Positions 33,101 through 41,886 of a stretch of 64,000 nt of DNA are shown piece after piece. The stretch covers positions 62,001 to 126,000 of the forward strand of contig NZ_NTGA01000011.1 of the NCBI RefSeq assembly GCF_002289575.1, in the 5' to 3' direction. The notes beneath the pieces are model-generated. The model had not been told where the DNA came from. It saw nothing but the letters and a program-made list of their open reading frames with translations, and made no database searches. The translations under genes were made by a program, and so were the position numbers. Position 1 is the stretch's first letter. The number at the start of each line of letters is the position of its first letter. The stretch is from Dietzia natronolimnaea (GTDB lineage: Bacteria; Actinomycetota; Actinomycetes; Mycobacteriales; Mycobacteriaceae).

Positions 33101-33930
33101 TACGACCCCTTCGGGGGAACGATCTGCAGGTACATCGCCGTGAGGATGAGGTTGGCGAAGAACAGCAGGAGGAAAGTCAGGACGACGCCGAGGTTTACAG
33201 CGTCGCCGACCCCCTTCGGCCCGCCCTTGGGATTCATGCCGCAGTACGAGGCGACGACGCCGGCGATCAGTCCGAAGATCAGCGCTTTGATCGAGGACAT
33301 GATGAAATCGGGCAACTGGGCGAGGGCCCCGAAGGACATCAGATAGGCACCCGGGGTGCCGCCCTGCAACATGATGTTGAACACGTAACCACCGGAGATC
33401 CCGACGATGGAGACGAGCCCGTTCAGGAGCACCGCGACGAGCATCATGCCGAGCACCCGGGGGACGACGAGTCGTTGGATGGGGTCGATCCCCAGGACGC
33501 GCATCGCGTCGAGTTCCTCGCGGATGGAGCGGGCGCCCAGATCAGCGGCCACCGCCGACCCGGCGGCGCCCGCGATAAGCAGCGAGGTCACCAGCGGCGC
33601 GCCCTGCTGCACGACGGCGAGGACGCCGGTCGCTCCCGTATAGGCCTCAGCCCCGAGCTGCTGGACCAGCGAGCCCGTCTGCATCGCCACGACCGCCCCG
33701 AAGGGGATCGCGACCAGTGCCGACGGCAGGATCGTCACGGACGCGATGAACCACGACTGCTCGATGAACTCTCGGAACTGGAACGGCCTCCTGAAGACCC
33801 CTCTGAACACCTCGAGGAACAGTCGGAAGACCGCACCGGCGCCGCCCACCGCAGTCCGGACACCTCCGCCGACATCTGCTGGCGACACACCGGCCTTCAC
33901 CGCGGGTTGCTGGTTCACGCCCTCCGCCAT
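33100..33930 (-). CDS. YrbEA, MlaE-family ABC permease
   Basis: 276-residue membrane permease with several transmembrane helices (SVTILPSALVAIPFGAVVAM; ALIFGLIAGVVASYCGM). The conserved cytoplasmic loop reads RSIREELDAMRVLGIDPIQR, the E-E-x-D-A coupling motif. The ATG at 33930 lies 16 bp inside the 3' end of the mkl gene. Pairs with YrbEB. Confidence 0.95.
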   Translation of the reverse strand: MAEGVNQQPAVKAGVSPADVGGGVRTAVGGAGAVFRLFLEVFRGVFRRPFQFREFIEQSWFIASVTILPSALVAIPFGAVVAMQTGSLVQQLGAEAYTGATGVLAVVQQGAPLVTSLLIAGAAGSAVAADLGARSIREELDAMRVLGIDPIQRLVVPRVLGMMLVAVLLNGLVSIVGISGGYVFNIMLQGGTPGAYLMSFGALAQLPDFIMSSIKALIFGLIAGVVASYCGMNPKGGPKGVGDAVNLGVVLTFLLLFFANLILTAMYLQIVPPKGS

Positions 33931-35054
33931 GCCTTTCCTCCGATCTCTCCGGCGTCCTCGGACCCATTAGGACCCGTAGTGGTCGTCGACAGCCGCTGAC
34001 TGCCGCCACCCGCAGCGCCCGTGGTGGCGTCGACCGGCGCCGACGCTGTGACCCTACTGTTACCGTGGCCGCGGGCCGCCCACTCCTCGCGGATGGCGGT
34101 CTGGGCGCCCTCGGGGAGGGTGTCCAGCATCTCGGCCACACGCTTCTCACGGCGGATCTCACCCCGGCGCTCGGGGCCGCCCGGGGTGGGCTGCATCTGT
34201 GGCGGGACACCCGTGACCTCGTCGGCTCCCGGGGACCCGTCGTTGTGGCCGGCGTCCGCCTGTGCCTGCTCCTCGCGCATCTGCGCGTCGTCCTTCTCCT
34301 CGGACATCCCGATCGGTCCCAGCTTGGAACCGCGCAGGAACTGGCGGACCGAGGGCTCCTCGCTCGTGAGCAGCACCTCGCGGGGACCGAACATCACGAG
34401 CTTCTTGCGGTAGAGCATGCCCAGGTTGTCCGGGACGGTCCGGGCGAGGTTGATGTTGTGCGTCACGATGAGGATGGTGGCGTCGATCTGCGCGTTGATG
34501 TCGATGAGCGACTGCGCCAGGTACGTGGTGCGGACCGGATCGAGCCCCGAGTCCGGCTCGTCCACCAGGATGATCTCCGGGTCCAGGACCAGCGCACGGG
34601 CCAGGCCGGCGCGTTTGCGCATCCCTCCGGAGATCTCGGCGGGGAGCTTGCCCTCGGCCCCTGTGAGGCCGGTGAGCTCGAGCTTCTCCATGACGATGCT
34701 ACGGATCTCGGACTCGGACTTGCGGGTGTGCTCACGCAACGGGAACGCCACGTTGTCGTAGAGGTCCATGGAGCCGAACAGCGCCCCGTCCTGGAACAGG
34801 ACGCCGAAGAGCTTGCGGATCTCGTAGAGCTCCTTGACGGTGCACTGGAGGATGTCCGTGCCGTCGATGATGATCTTGCCGCGCTCTGGACGGAGCAGGC
34901 CGATCAACGACTTGAGGAAAACCGACTTTCCTGTGCCCGACGGACCCAGGAGCGCGCTGACCTCTCCCACGGGAAGGGTGAACGAGACGTCCTCCCAGAT
35001 CGCCTGCGTTCCGAAGGACTTGGTCAGACCTTCGACGGATACCTCTGCGCCCAC
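33915..35054 (-). CDS. mkl: Mce ABC transporter ATPase (MceG/Mkl)
   Basis: 379-residue ABC ATPase. Walker A is GPSGTGKSVFLKSL, the Q-loop area FGVLFQDGALFGSM, the signature EISGGMRKRAGLARAL, Walker B ILVDEPDSGLDPV, and the switch His is in VTHNIN. The C-terminal extension of about 130 residues (from QFLRGSKLGPIGMSEEKD) is typical of actinobacterial Mkl. I chose the GTG at 35054 because GAGGAG lies 7 bp upstream and the product then begins like M. tuberculosis Mkl; an in-frame ATG at 35081 is an alternative. It powers the YrbE/Mce transporter and here heads the operon. As I recall, mkl stands alone near rplL in M. tuberculosis. Confidence 0.95.
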   Translation of the reverse strand: MGAEVSVEGLTKSFGTQAIWEDVSFTLPVGEVSALLGPSGTGKSVFLKSLIGLLRPERGKIIIDGTDILQCTVKELYEIRKLFGVLFQDGALFGSMDLYDNVAFPLREHTRKSESEIRSIVMEKLELTGLTGAEGKLPAEISGGMRKRAGLARALVLDPEIILVDEPDSGLDPVRTTYLAQSLIDINAQIDATILIVTHNINLARTVPDNLGMLYRKKLVMFGPREVLLTSEEPSVRQFLRGSKLGPIGMSEEKDDAQMREEQAQADAGHNDGSPGADEVTGVPPQMQPTPGGPERRGEIRREKRVAEMLDTLPEGAQTAIREEWAARGHGNSRVTASAPVDATTGAAGGGSQRLSTTTTGPNGSEDAGEIGGKAWRRA

Positions 35055-35095
35055 GACACCACTCCTCACTGCAGCCATCATCTGTGGCCACGGTC

Positions 35096-35101
35096 ACTAT
35101 A
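35096..35101 (-). promoter_or_regulatory. -10-like element upstream of mkl/mce operon
   Basis: On the minus strand an A/T-rich stretch TAGTTTATAGT precedes mkl by about 45 bp; TATAGT (35096-35101) is the best -10 match. No convincing -35 is visible. Confidence 0.3.
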
Positions 35102-35211
35102 AACTACCGCTCCGGAGGCATGCTTTGTTACATCCCGTGGAAAAGTGTTTCGTTTTCGCGGCCAGAGGGCAGGCGGGCGTGAGGAAACGGGCGAGTGGAA
35201 CGCAAATAGGA

Positions 35212-35247
35212 CAGGGACGGCCCGGCGATATCGCCGGGCCGTCCCTG
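35212..35247 (-). terminator. rplL terminator: 36-bp perfect palindrome
   Basis: Arms CAGGGACGGCCCGGCGAT and ATCGCCGGGCCGTCCCTG form a perfect 18-bp inverted repeat, 21 bp after the rplL stop. On the minus strand it is followed by TCCTATTTG, a weak T-rich stretch. It separates rplJL from the mkl/mce promoter. Confidence 0.85.
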
Positions 35248-35268
35248 GTGAAGCGGTAGTGCGTCAGA

Positions 35269-35655
35269 TCACTTGAGGGTGACCGTCGCGCCGGCCTCCT
35301 CGAGCTTGGTCTTGGCGGCCTCGGCGGCCTCCTTGTCGACCTTCTCGACGATCGCCTTGGGGGCGGACTCGACGAGATCCTTGGCCTCCTTGAGGCCCAG
35401 GCCCGACACGAGCTCGCGCACGACCTTGATGACGCCGATCTTCTTGTCGCCGGCCGACTCGAGGACGACGTCGAACTCGTCCTGCTCGGCGGCGGCCTCG
35501 CCACCGGCAGCCGGGGCGCCGGCAGCCGCGACGGCGACCGGAGCGGCCGCGGTGACCTCGAAGGTGTCTTCGAACAGCTTCACGAACTCGGAGAGCTCCA
35601 GAAGAGTCATCTCCTTGAAGGCCTCGAGCAGCTCGTCGTTGCTGAGCTTCGCCAT
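35269..35655 (-). CDS. rplL: 50S ribosomal protein L7/L12
   Basis: 128 residues, normal length. The N-terminal dimerisation domain starts [16 protein letters not shown]. An Ala/Gly-rich hinge follows ([17 protein letters not shown], about 42-58), then the C-terminal factor-binding domain ([20 protein letters not shown] and [20 protein letters not shown]). The stalk protein recruits translation GTPases. It lies 56 bp downstream of rplJ in the usual rplJL operon. Confidence 0.98.
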   Translation of the reverse strand: MAKLSNDELLEAFKEMTLLELSEFVKLFEDTFEVTAAAPVAVAAAGAPAAGGEAAAEQDEFDVVLESAGDKKIGVIKVVRELVSGLGLKEAKDLVESAPKAIVEKVDKEAAEAAKTKLEEAGATVTLK

Positions 35656-35711
35656 GGTGGCGTCCTTTCTGTTGGTCCCGGTGCCGTCAGACGGCCCGGA
35701 AGCATGTGGGG

Positions 35712-36224
35712 TTAGTTTTTCTTGTCCTCGAGCGCCGCGAACAGACGTGCCAGCTGCGAAGCGGGCGCGTTGAACAGGCCGGCGGCCTTGGTCTGGTTAC
35801 CCTTGAGGGCACCGGCCATCTTCGCGAGCAGGACCTCGCGGGACTCGAGATCGGCGATCTTGTCGAGTTCGGTGGCGGACAGCGGTGAGCCGTCCATGAC
35901 ACCGCCCTTGATGACGAGCGCCTTGTTGTCCTTGGCGAAGTTCTTGAGCGCCTTGGCGGCGTCCACGACCTCACCGGTGACGAACGCGATGGCGGTGGGA
36001 CCGGACAGGAGGTCATCGAGACCCTCGACTCCGGCTTCCTCAGCCGCACGCTTGACCAGGGTGTTCTTGGCCACGGTGTACGTGGCCGCGTCACCCAGCG
36101 TCTTGCGCAGTTCGGTGACCTGCGGGACGGAGAGTCCGCGGTACTCGGTGACCACGGCGGTCGTGGAGTTCTGGAAGTGCTGCTTGATCTCCTCGACGGC
36201 CTGGACCTTTGCGGGCTTTGCCAT
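35712..36224 (-). CDS. rplJ: 50S ribosomal protein L10
   Basis: 170 residues. It begins [20 protein letters not shown] and has the L10 signatures [20 protein letters not shown] and [17 protein letters not shown]. The C-terminal helices anchor the L7/L12 dimers. I chose the ATG at 36224, preceded by AGAAAGGAGG at ideal spacing; the longer frame runs into the leader. Probably autoregulated through the leader hairpin upstream. Confidence 0.98.
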   Translation of the reverse strand: MAKPAKVQAVEEIKQHFQNSTTAVVTEYRGLSVPQVTELRKTLGDAATYTVAKNTLVKRAAEEAGVEGLDDLLSGPTAIAFVTGEVVDAAKALKNFAKDNKALVIKGGVMDGSPLSATELDKIADLESREVLLAKMAGALKGNQTKAAGLFNAPASQLARLFAALEDKKN

Positions 36225-36569
36225 GTTTCGCCTCCTTTCTGCATCATCTCGCCCGAGAAAACACGAACGCCCCGTGCGCAGGTGGCACGGGGCGTGGAGG
36301 AGCTGGCACGGGCCCCTGGGGACCCACGGCACATCCGACGCTGACCGGTGTTCTCCTGCGCGGGCCGTCCGGGCGCTCCCGGACCCTTCGACCACCCCCG
36401 GCGGGAGCGGCGACCTGCGGTCTTCGGTGAAACTTGATCAGGTGCCCGAGAGCAGAGCTCCCAGGCGTTCAAACTTCGGACCCAAGGATATAGGCGGCCG
36501 CCGTCGCATACCAAATCCGCCCGGGGGCGACGAATGGCGGGCCGGTCGGCTTTCTGACACATTGGTGCG
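36225..36569. other. divergent intergenic region: rplJ leader and DAG-kinase promoter side
   Basis: 345 bp without a protein gene. It holds the rplJ 5' leader with its attenuator-like hairpin (36257-36295), and the rest is GC-rich hairpin-prone sequence. An A/T-rich patch lies near 36484-36512. I see no other RNA gene here. Confidence 0.6.
36257..36295 (-). promoter_or_regulatory. rplJ leader: attenuator-like hairpin with T-tract
   Basis: On the minus strand an 11-bp perfect stem, ACGCCCCGTGC/GCACGGGGCGT (36267-36277 and 36285-36295, loop of 7), is followed by TCGTGTTTTCTCG. It lies within the rplJ 5' leader, about 45-70 nt before the start. It resembles an intrinsic terminator placed before the gene, as in L10-leader attenuation controlled by the L10-L12 complex; that mechanism is inferred. 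Confidence 0.6.
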
Positions 36570-37556
36570 GTGTCCCCAGCCCCGTCTCGCCTCGCCGTCG
36601 TCTACAACCCCACCAAGGTCGGAATCGACGAGGTCCGCCGCCTCGCCGAGGAGCGGGCGTCCAGGCACGGGTGGACGGATCCCGTCTTCTACGAGACCAC
36701 CGAGGAGGACCCGGGCACCGGTCAGGCGGCACGGGCGGCCGCCGACGGTGTCGGACTGGTGATCGCGTGCGGCGGCGACGGCACCGTACGGTCGGTGGCG
36801 CAGGGCCTGCTCGGCACCTCGGTGCCGATGGGAGTCGTCCCCCTGGGAACCGGGAACCTGCTCGCCCGCAACCTCGGCGTCCCGTTGGACGATGTCGACC
36901 GTGCGTTGCGTGTCGCCATGAGCGGTCGGAGCCGCGCGATCGACCTCGGCGAGGTCCACTACACCGACGGCGACGGCGTGTCCCACGATGACGTGTTCCT
37001 CGTGATGCTCGGCGCCGGGATGGACGCCGACATGATCGCGGGCACCGACGACAAACTGAAGGCACGGGTGGGCTGGCTCGCGTACGTCGGCGCGTTCGCC
37101 AACACGCTGTTGCGCGGCCACCGGATCCGGGTCGAGTACGCCCTCGACGACGGATCGCCGATCCAGACCCGCGCGCGCACCCTCCTGGTGGCCAACTGCG
37201 GGATGCTGCAGGCGGGGATGGTGCTGTTGCCCGACGCCGTCATCGACGACGGACTCCTGGACGTTCTCGCTCTGCGCGCCAAGGGCCCTCTCGGGTGGGC
37301 GCAGGCGGGTGCGGTGCTGGCCCATCACACGTTCCAGCACCGGCTCAAGCCGATACTGCGGAGGAACTCCACCCAGGAGAGCGGGAAAGAAGAGCATCGG
37401 ACCCGGCCACTGGATTTCCGCCAAGGCGTGGGGATCACCGCCCGCGTGTTGGAGAAACCGGCCGCGTTCCAGATCGACGGCGAGGACTGCGGCACCGTGA
37501 CCGAGTTCTCGGCGCGGATCAAGCGGAGGGGGCTCACGGTCCGGGTGGCGGTCTGA
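36570..37556 (+). CDS. diacylglycerol kinase family lipid kinase (DagK/YegS-like)
   Basis: 328 residues. The N-terminal kinase domain has VVYNPTK, the nucleotide motif ACGGDGTVRSVAQGL near residues 66-80, and VPLGTGNLLARNLG near residues 91-104. The C-terminal beta domain includes LLVANCGMLQAGMVLLPDA and the closing FQIDGEDCG. These proteins phosphorylate diacylglycerol, sphingoid bases or related lipids. The GTG at 36570 is the only plausible start. It is monocistronic and convergent with a TetR gene 28 bp away. Confidence 0.9.
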   Translation: MSPAPSRLAVVYNPTKVGIDEVRRLAEERASRHGWTDPVFYETTEEDPGTGQAARAAADGVGLVIACGGDGTVRSVAQGLLGTSVPMGVVPLGTGNLLARNLGVPLDDVDRALRVAMSGRSRAIDLGEVHYTDGDGVSHDDVFLVMLGAGMDADMIAGTDDKLKARVGWLAYVGAFANTLLRGHRIRVEYALDDGSPIQTRARTLLVANCGMLQAGMVLLPDAVIDDGLLDVLALRAKGPLGWAQAGAVLAHHTFQHRLKPILRRNSTQESGKEEHRTRPLDFRQGVGITARVLEKPAAFQIDGEDCGTVTEFSARIKRRGLTVRVAV

Positions 37557-37584
37557 CCCGCGCTCCCCGACCTGGCCCCGGAGG

Positions 37585-38175
37585 TCAGGTCTCGGGCTTC
37601 ACCAGCAGCGCCAGCACGTCGTGGATCTCCTCCACGGTGGGCACGGGCAGCGCTGAGCGCCCGTAGACGAACCCGATGCCGGCGTACACCAAGACGCCGG
37701 CGCGGATCCTCGCCCCCCGTTCGGAGAACCCGAGTTCGACGAACGCGTCGTGGACCACCCGCAGGATGCGTTGGTCCAGTTCGGCAACCGCCTCGGCGAC
37801 GGTCTCGTCCGCCCTGGCCCATTCGCGGATCGCGGCCTCCCCCTCCCAGGCGCGGGATTCCACGAGCATCGCGCTCATGGTCTCCAGCCGTGCGTCGGGT
37901 GGCATCTCCTCCATGGTGACCAGACCACGGGCGGCGTCCATCTCCTGCGAGAAGTAGAGCCTGGCGATGGCGGCCATGAGCGCGTCGAAGTCGGCGAAAT
38001 GCCAGTAGAAGCTGCCCTTCGTGACGCCGAAGTCGGCGCAGAGTCTGCTGATCTTGACCGCGGACCTGCCCTCGGTCATGAGCAGGTCCAGCCCGGCGCG
38101 GGCCCAGTCCTCCGCCGAGAGGCGCCCCGTGCGCGGACCGCTCGGCCGGGCGGACCATGTCGACCCCCGGGTCAT
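37585..38175 (-). CDS. TetR-family transcriptional regulator
   Basis: 196 residues. The HTH is near residues 36-58 (AVKISRLCADFGVTKGSFYWHFADFDALM, given as two pieces AVKISRLCADFGVTKGS and FYWHFADFDALM). The C-terminal ligand domain is helical with no ligand signature. It has no obvious target nearby: it is convergent with the DAG kinase, and the upstream lipase on the same strand is a remnant. It may have controlled that lost lipase, or act elsewhere. Confidence 0.88.
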   Translation of the reverse strand: MTRGSTWSARPSGPRTGRLSAEDWARAGLDLLMTEGRSAVKISRLCADFGVTKGSFYWHFADFDALMAAIARLYFSQEMDAARGLVTMEEMPPDARLETMSAMLVESRAWEGEAAIREWARADETVAEAVAELDQRILRVVHDAFVELGFSERGARIRAGVLVYAGIGFVYGRSALPVPTVEEIHDVLALLVKPET

Positions 38176-38214
38176 CGGCCCGCGGCACCGTGTCGTGTCG
38201 TCATCGTCGTCACC

Positions 38215-38784
38215 CTACATCGGACCGAGGGCCTCCATGACCAGAGCGCGCGAGTCCGGGTCGCGCCCGGGTTCGCCGTGCCACACGGGCCGGCTGCCCG
38301 CGAACGGCCGGACGACCCGCACCTCTGTGCCGGGCGGGGACTGTTCCAGCGGTGGGTGCACGAGCAGGTCGACCGTCGAGACGATGTCGGTGTAGACCAC
38401 CCCGCGCGCCCGGAGGCCGTCCGCGTGGAGCCGGACGAGCAGGTCCGAGCCACGTACGGCCTCCCGAAACCCCTCGCAGATCGGGTCCATCCAGGCGGGT
38501 TCCCACGCGAGGATCGTGTCGTGGGTCCTCAGCCCGCGGCTGGGGTTCTCGACGTCGCCGACCCCCTTGGCCACCACCGCCAAGGCACCTGCGACGGCGC
38601 GGTGGCGATCCCGGGGACGGGCACGGCCGCGCCTGCATCCGCTTCGGCACTCGCGGATACCCAACCCCCGTGACCCCACGCGAAGCAGTGCCACGCCCAC
38701 GGCTCTCACCCTCGGGAGTCGGCTCATGTCCCGTCGGGCCATCTCTCCCCCGGTCACTCGGTGATCCCCACCTCCGAACCACAC
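38215..38784 (-). pseudogene. remnant of an alpha/beta-hydrolase (lipase-like), N-terminal half missing
   Basis: A 189-codon open frame whose last 100 codons resemble the C-terminal half of secreted triacylglycerol-lipase-like hydrolases: GSDLLVRLHADGL, then VVYTDIVSTVDLLVHPP (acid residue strand) and a catalytic-His-like VWHGEPGRDPDSRALVMEAL. The nucleophile-elbow segment G-x-S-x-G and the oxyanion-hole region are absent. The first 85 codons are Arg/Gly-rich and look like nothing known. I read this as a decayed gene that lost its centre; a divergent intact protein is possible but less likely. Confidence 0.5.
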
Positions 38785-38825
38785 CGTAGGGTACTGTGAC
38801 TCGTGTCATAGCAGCGGGAGCTCTC

Positions 38826-39655
38826 ATGGTCGGGTTCGGTGGCGGCGCTCGCGGGCCCGTGGTGACGATGCGAAGACTCCTCGGCACGGTGGCCGGTGTG
38901 GCGGGCATGGGACTCGTCGGCGCGTCCGCCACCCGCGCACAGGTCGGCCCGGGATCGCTTGGTCCGAGCCCGCTGTTGTTCCACTCCCCCGTCCTCGAGC
39001 CCTACGTGGACGAACTCCCGCGTCCGGACGTCCTGCCCGGAGAGTCCCTGGAACTGTCCGCGCGGACGGGCACCCCACCGGTTCCACCGCGACCTCCCCG
39101 CGACGATGACCTTGGGTTACGGCGCGGCCAGTTACCTGGGTCCGGTGATCGCACGCCGGAGTGCGGACGACGCTGACCTACCGCAATGAGATCTCAGTCC
39201 ACCCACACGCCGCGGACATCGACACGAGCCTGCACGGACTGTCGGAGTCGGTGCGTACCCGGGTACCCACGTCGCTACACCTGCACGGCGGGGTCACCGA
39301 GCCCGCCAGCGATGGCCACACGGAGCAGTCGTCCTTCCCCGGGCAGGGCCACCTCCACCACTTCGACAACCGGCAGGAGGCGGCCGGGCTCTGGCACCAC
39401 GACCACGCCATGGCCATCACCCGCCTCAACGTCTACGGCGGTCTCGCGGGCGGCTACCTCCCACGCGACCGGTTCGACACCGGACGTCCCGACAATCCGT
39501 TGGGACTGCCCGCCGGCGAGTTCGAGATCCCGCTAGTCCTGCAGGAGAAGATCGTCCGCCCCGACGGCGCGGCGTCCATGCGCTCCACCCCGATCGTCCC
39601 GGAAGGCCATTGGGAAGGCGGGGCGGTGGGCGACGTCGGACTGGTCAACGGGGTG
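38826..39655 (+). pseudogene. multicopper oxidase (CotA/bilirubin-oxidase-like), frameshifted and truncated
   Basis: Three frames together give the first half of a laccase-like oxidase. An ATG at 38826 (or 38868) begins a signal-like MRRLLGTVAGVAGMGLVGAS and continues to about 39070. Then FHRDLPATMTLGYGAASYLG is one frame over. From about 39160 TLTYRNEIS, the copper ligands SLHLHGGVT and LWHHDHAMAITRLNVYGGLA, and LPAGEFEIPLVLQEKI are in a third frame. At least two indels are therefore needed. Homology stops at GDVGLVNG near 39655, so the C-terminal half with the type 1 copper site is gone. It ends where a degraded mce locus begins on the other strand. Confidence 0.8.
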
Positions 39656-40714
39656 GGGCGGGTACGCCCAGGATGGTGTCGAGCAACGCTAGCGACCCCT
39701 CGAACGGTGTGCCGATGAGCAGCGCGGTGTCCAGGACCGGCAGCCGAAGGTCGAGGATGACCGTGCCGTTGGCGTAGTCCCCGCGCACCGCGTTGCGGTA
39801 GGTGTCCAGCGGGAACGGGAAGGTGGCCAGGTAGCGCAGTGACTCGGTGAGCGAGCCCCCGAATCCGCCAGTCCCTGCAGGACGGGGTCGAGGGACTCCA
39901 GACCGGCACGGAGGTCACCGCCGGAGGCCTCGACGACACGGCCCGCGGTCGCGGTGACGGTGTCCACCGCGCGGGTGGCCTCGACGAGCCGCTGCCGCCG
40001 CTGCGCGAGGACCTGGAGTGCGGGCCCGAGGTCGGCGACCCCGCCCTCCACCTCGTCGCTGCGGATCGCGAGTTCGGTCGAGAGCCTCTCCAGTGACTCC
40101 AACGCCACCACGATGTCCTCCTTCTGCGCCTCGAGCCCGGTGAGCAACTCGCTGAGGCGTCCCGCCACCGCCCGGACCTCGTCGGTGCGGCCGGTCATCG
40201 CGACGTCGAGTTCCCCGAAGACCTCCGCCGCCTGGGCCAGGCCGCTGCCGCCGAGGGCCGCCGCGAGCGTGGCCAGCGTCTGCTCCGTGGTGGGGTACCC
40301 GCCGCTGCGTTCCACCGGGACGAGGTCGCCGTCGGACAGCGTGCCCTCGGCGGGTTCGCCCGGAGGTGCCGACAGCTCGAGGTGGGACGCACCGAGGAGA
40401 CTGCTCTGCCCCACCCGGGCCGTGGCGTTGCGCGGCAGGCGGACCTCCCCGTCGGGGTCGACCGTCACCTCGGCGAACCCCGGGCCGAGGCGGATGTCGG
40501 CGATGCGGCCCACCGTCACGTCGCCGACCCGGACACGGGCATTGCGGTCCAGGGTGGTGACGTCGGCGAGCTGCACCGTCACCGAGTAGCCGTCCGGCCC
40601 GCCCCCGGCCGTCCCGGGCAGCGGGAGACTGTTGGGCCCCTTCCAGTCGCAACCGCTCATCGTCGTCGTCGACACGACCAGCAGCGCCGCGCCCACGGCG
40701 CGCCGCCCGGTCAC
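39645..40714 (-). pseudogene. MceE-type lipoprotein gene with frameshift (second mce locus)
   Basis: Starts at a GTG at 40714, overlapping the upstream mceD-like stop. The signal RRAVGAALLVVSTTTMSGC gives a lipidated Cys near residue 22, and the MlaD domain follows (NARVRVGDVTVGRIADIRLG, SSLLGASHLELSAPPGEP), then helices. At about 39856-39860 the frame breaks in a run of five C (plus strand). One added base restores GSLTESLRYLATFPFPLD and the rest of a normal MceE tail to a stop at 39645. A sequencing miscall in the homopolymer would make it intact. No mceF follows. Confidence 0.7.
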
Positions 40715-41565
40715 CGGACGCCCTCGGTGAGCAGGTCGGTCACGCCGACGCGACCGTCCGCCGGGCCGGCGGGGGTCGGGGACGCGTCGGCAGGGGTCGC
40801 GAGGGCGGGAGCCGGCCGCAGGTGGTCGTGGGTGTAGTCGAGCTGGTGCGGCAGCGCCCCGACGCCGCGGCTGGGATTGATCGCCACGGGCGGGTAGTCC
40901 ACCGCCAGCGCGGTGAGCGTGGGGCCGAGCAGTCGCACGCACTCCTCGGAGGCGGTGTGCACGTCGGTCTCCTCTGCAGCGGCCAGGTCGGAGCAGATGA
41001 ACTGCATCGGGTTCGCGAAGTCGGTCAGCGCGAGGGACGAGATCACCGCGTTCTGCGACGGCTGGTAGATCCCCTGCAGGTTCGACAGCGCGGTGGGTGC
41101 GACGTGCAGGATCTGGGCGATGTCGTCGCGCTGCTCGGCCAGCACCGTCAGCAGGTCGGTGGTCGTCCGGACGGTCTCGATGCCCACCTGCCGGTTGTCG
41201 CGGACGAAGTCGCGGACCTCGTCGACTGCCAGGTCGAGCTCGGTGAGCGCCGGGCCGATCTCCCCCCGGCCGCGCGACACCGAGACGGTCACCGCCGCCA
41301 TCACCTCGTTGAAGGTGGTGATCTGCTCGCCGGAACCCTCCATCGCGGCGGTGAAGGCCTCGAGGTTGCGGACGGTGGCGAAGATGTCGTCGCGGCCGTC
41401 GGAGACGGTCTGCAGCGCCGCGCTGAGCTGACGGACCGTGTCGCGGACGTCGTCACCGCGATCGTCGAGCACCTCGTCCGCGGCGGCCACCGCGGGTAAT
41501 CCGGTCGACCCCGATCGTGGCCCCCTCCGGTAGCGGGGCGGGCGTGCCGACGGCGACCGCGTGAC
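40711..41565 (-). pseudogene. 5'-truncated MceD-type gene (second mce locus)
   Basis: An open frame from 41490 gives 259 residues matching only the helical C-terminal region of MceD (LSAALQTVSDGRDDIFATVR; TDLLTVLAEQRDDIAQIL; LSNLQGIYQPSQNAV). Just upstream, in another frame, PAPLPEGATIGVDRIT resembles the end of the MlaD domain. The transmembrane anchor and MlaD core are missing and no mceA-C or yrbE lies upstream. I read this as the surviving tail of a deleted second mce operon. Confidence 0.7.
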
Positions 41566-41666
41566 CCAACCATACCCGAGGGCATTGCCATGCGGGTGAG
41601 CTAGGTCACTGTGTGCTCCGGGCTGCCGTACCGCGCGTGCGAACGCGAGGGAATCCGAGCCCGGGG

Positions 41667-41838
41667 CCGCTCGTTGCGATGGCGTCTCGCCCTCGCCGCA
41701 GCCCCATCTCCCCCACAGCCGCGCCCGAACATGGCGTCTCGCACGCCCCGAAGCGACGGCGAGACGCCATCGCGAGGAGCGGCTGCGTGGGGGGCGGGCA
41801 TGCCGGCACGCGAGACGCCATCGGGAGGAGCGGCTGCG
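41667..41838. repeat. cluster of 28-bp repeats, two direct and two inverted copies
   Basis: The unit begins CGAGACGCCATCG and ends GAGGAGCGGCTGCG. Two direct copies, differing at one base, lie at 41760-41787 and 41811-41838. Two degenerate inverted copies, each containing ATGGCGTCTCG, lie at about 41667-41690 and 41713-41740. Together they can fold into large hairpins. No transposase or target duplication is visible, so this may be a small non-autonomous or intergenic repeat family. Confidence 0.75.
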
Positions 41839-41886
41839 GACCGGTCGGCCGGCGGCCGGCCGCTCACGGCATGCCGGGAAATGCGG

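Noticed and set aside
38215-41565. Mobile element or prophage
   Set aside because: No transposase, integrase, inverted terminal repeats or target duplication visible; the disorder looks like gene decay and deletion.
41667-41838. CRISPR array
   Set aside because: Only four copies, two inverted and two degenerate, with unequal short spacers and no cas genes.
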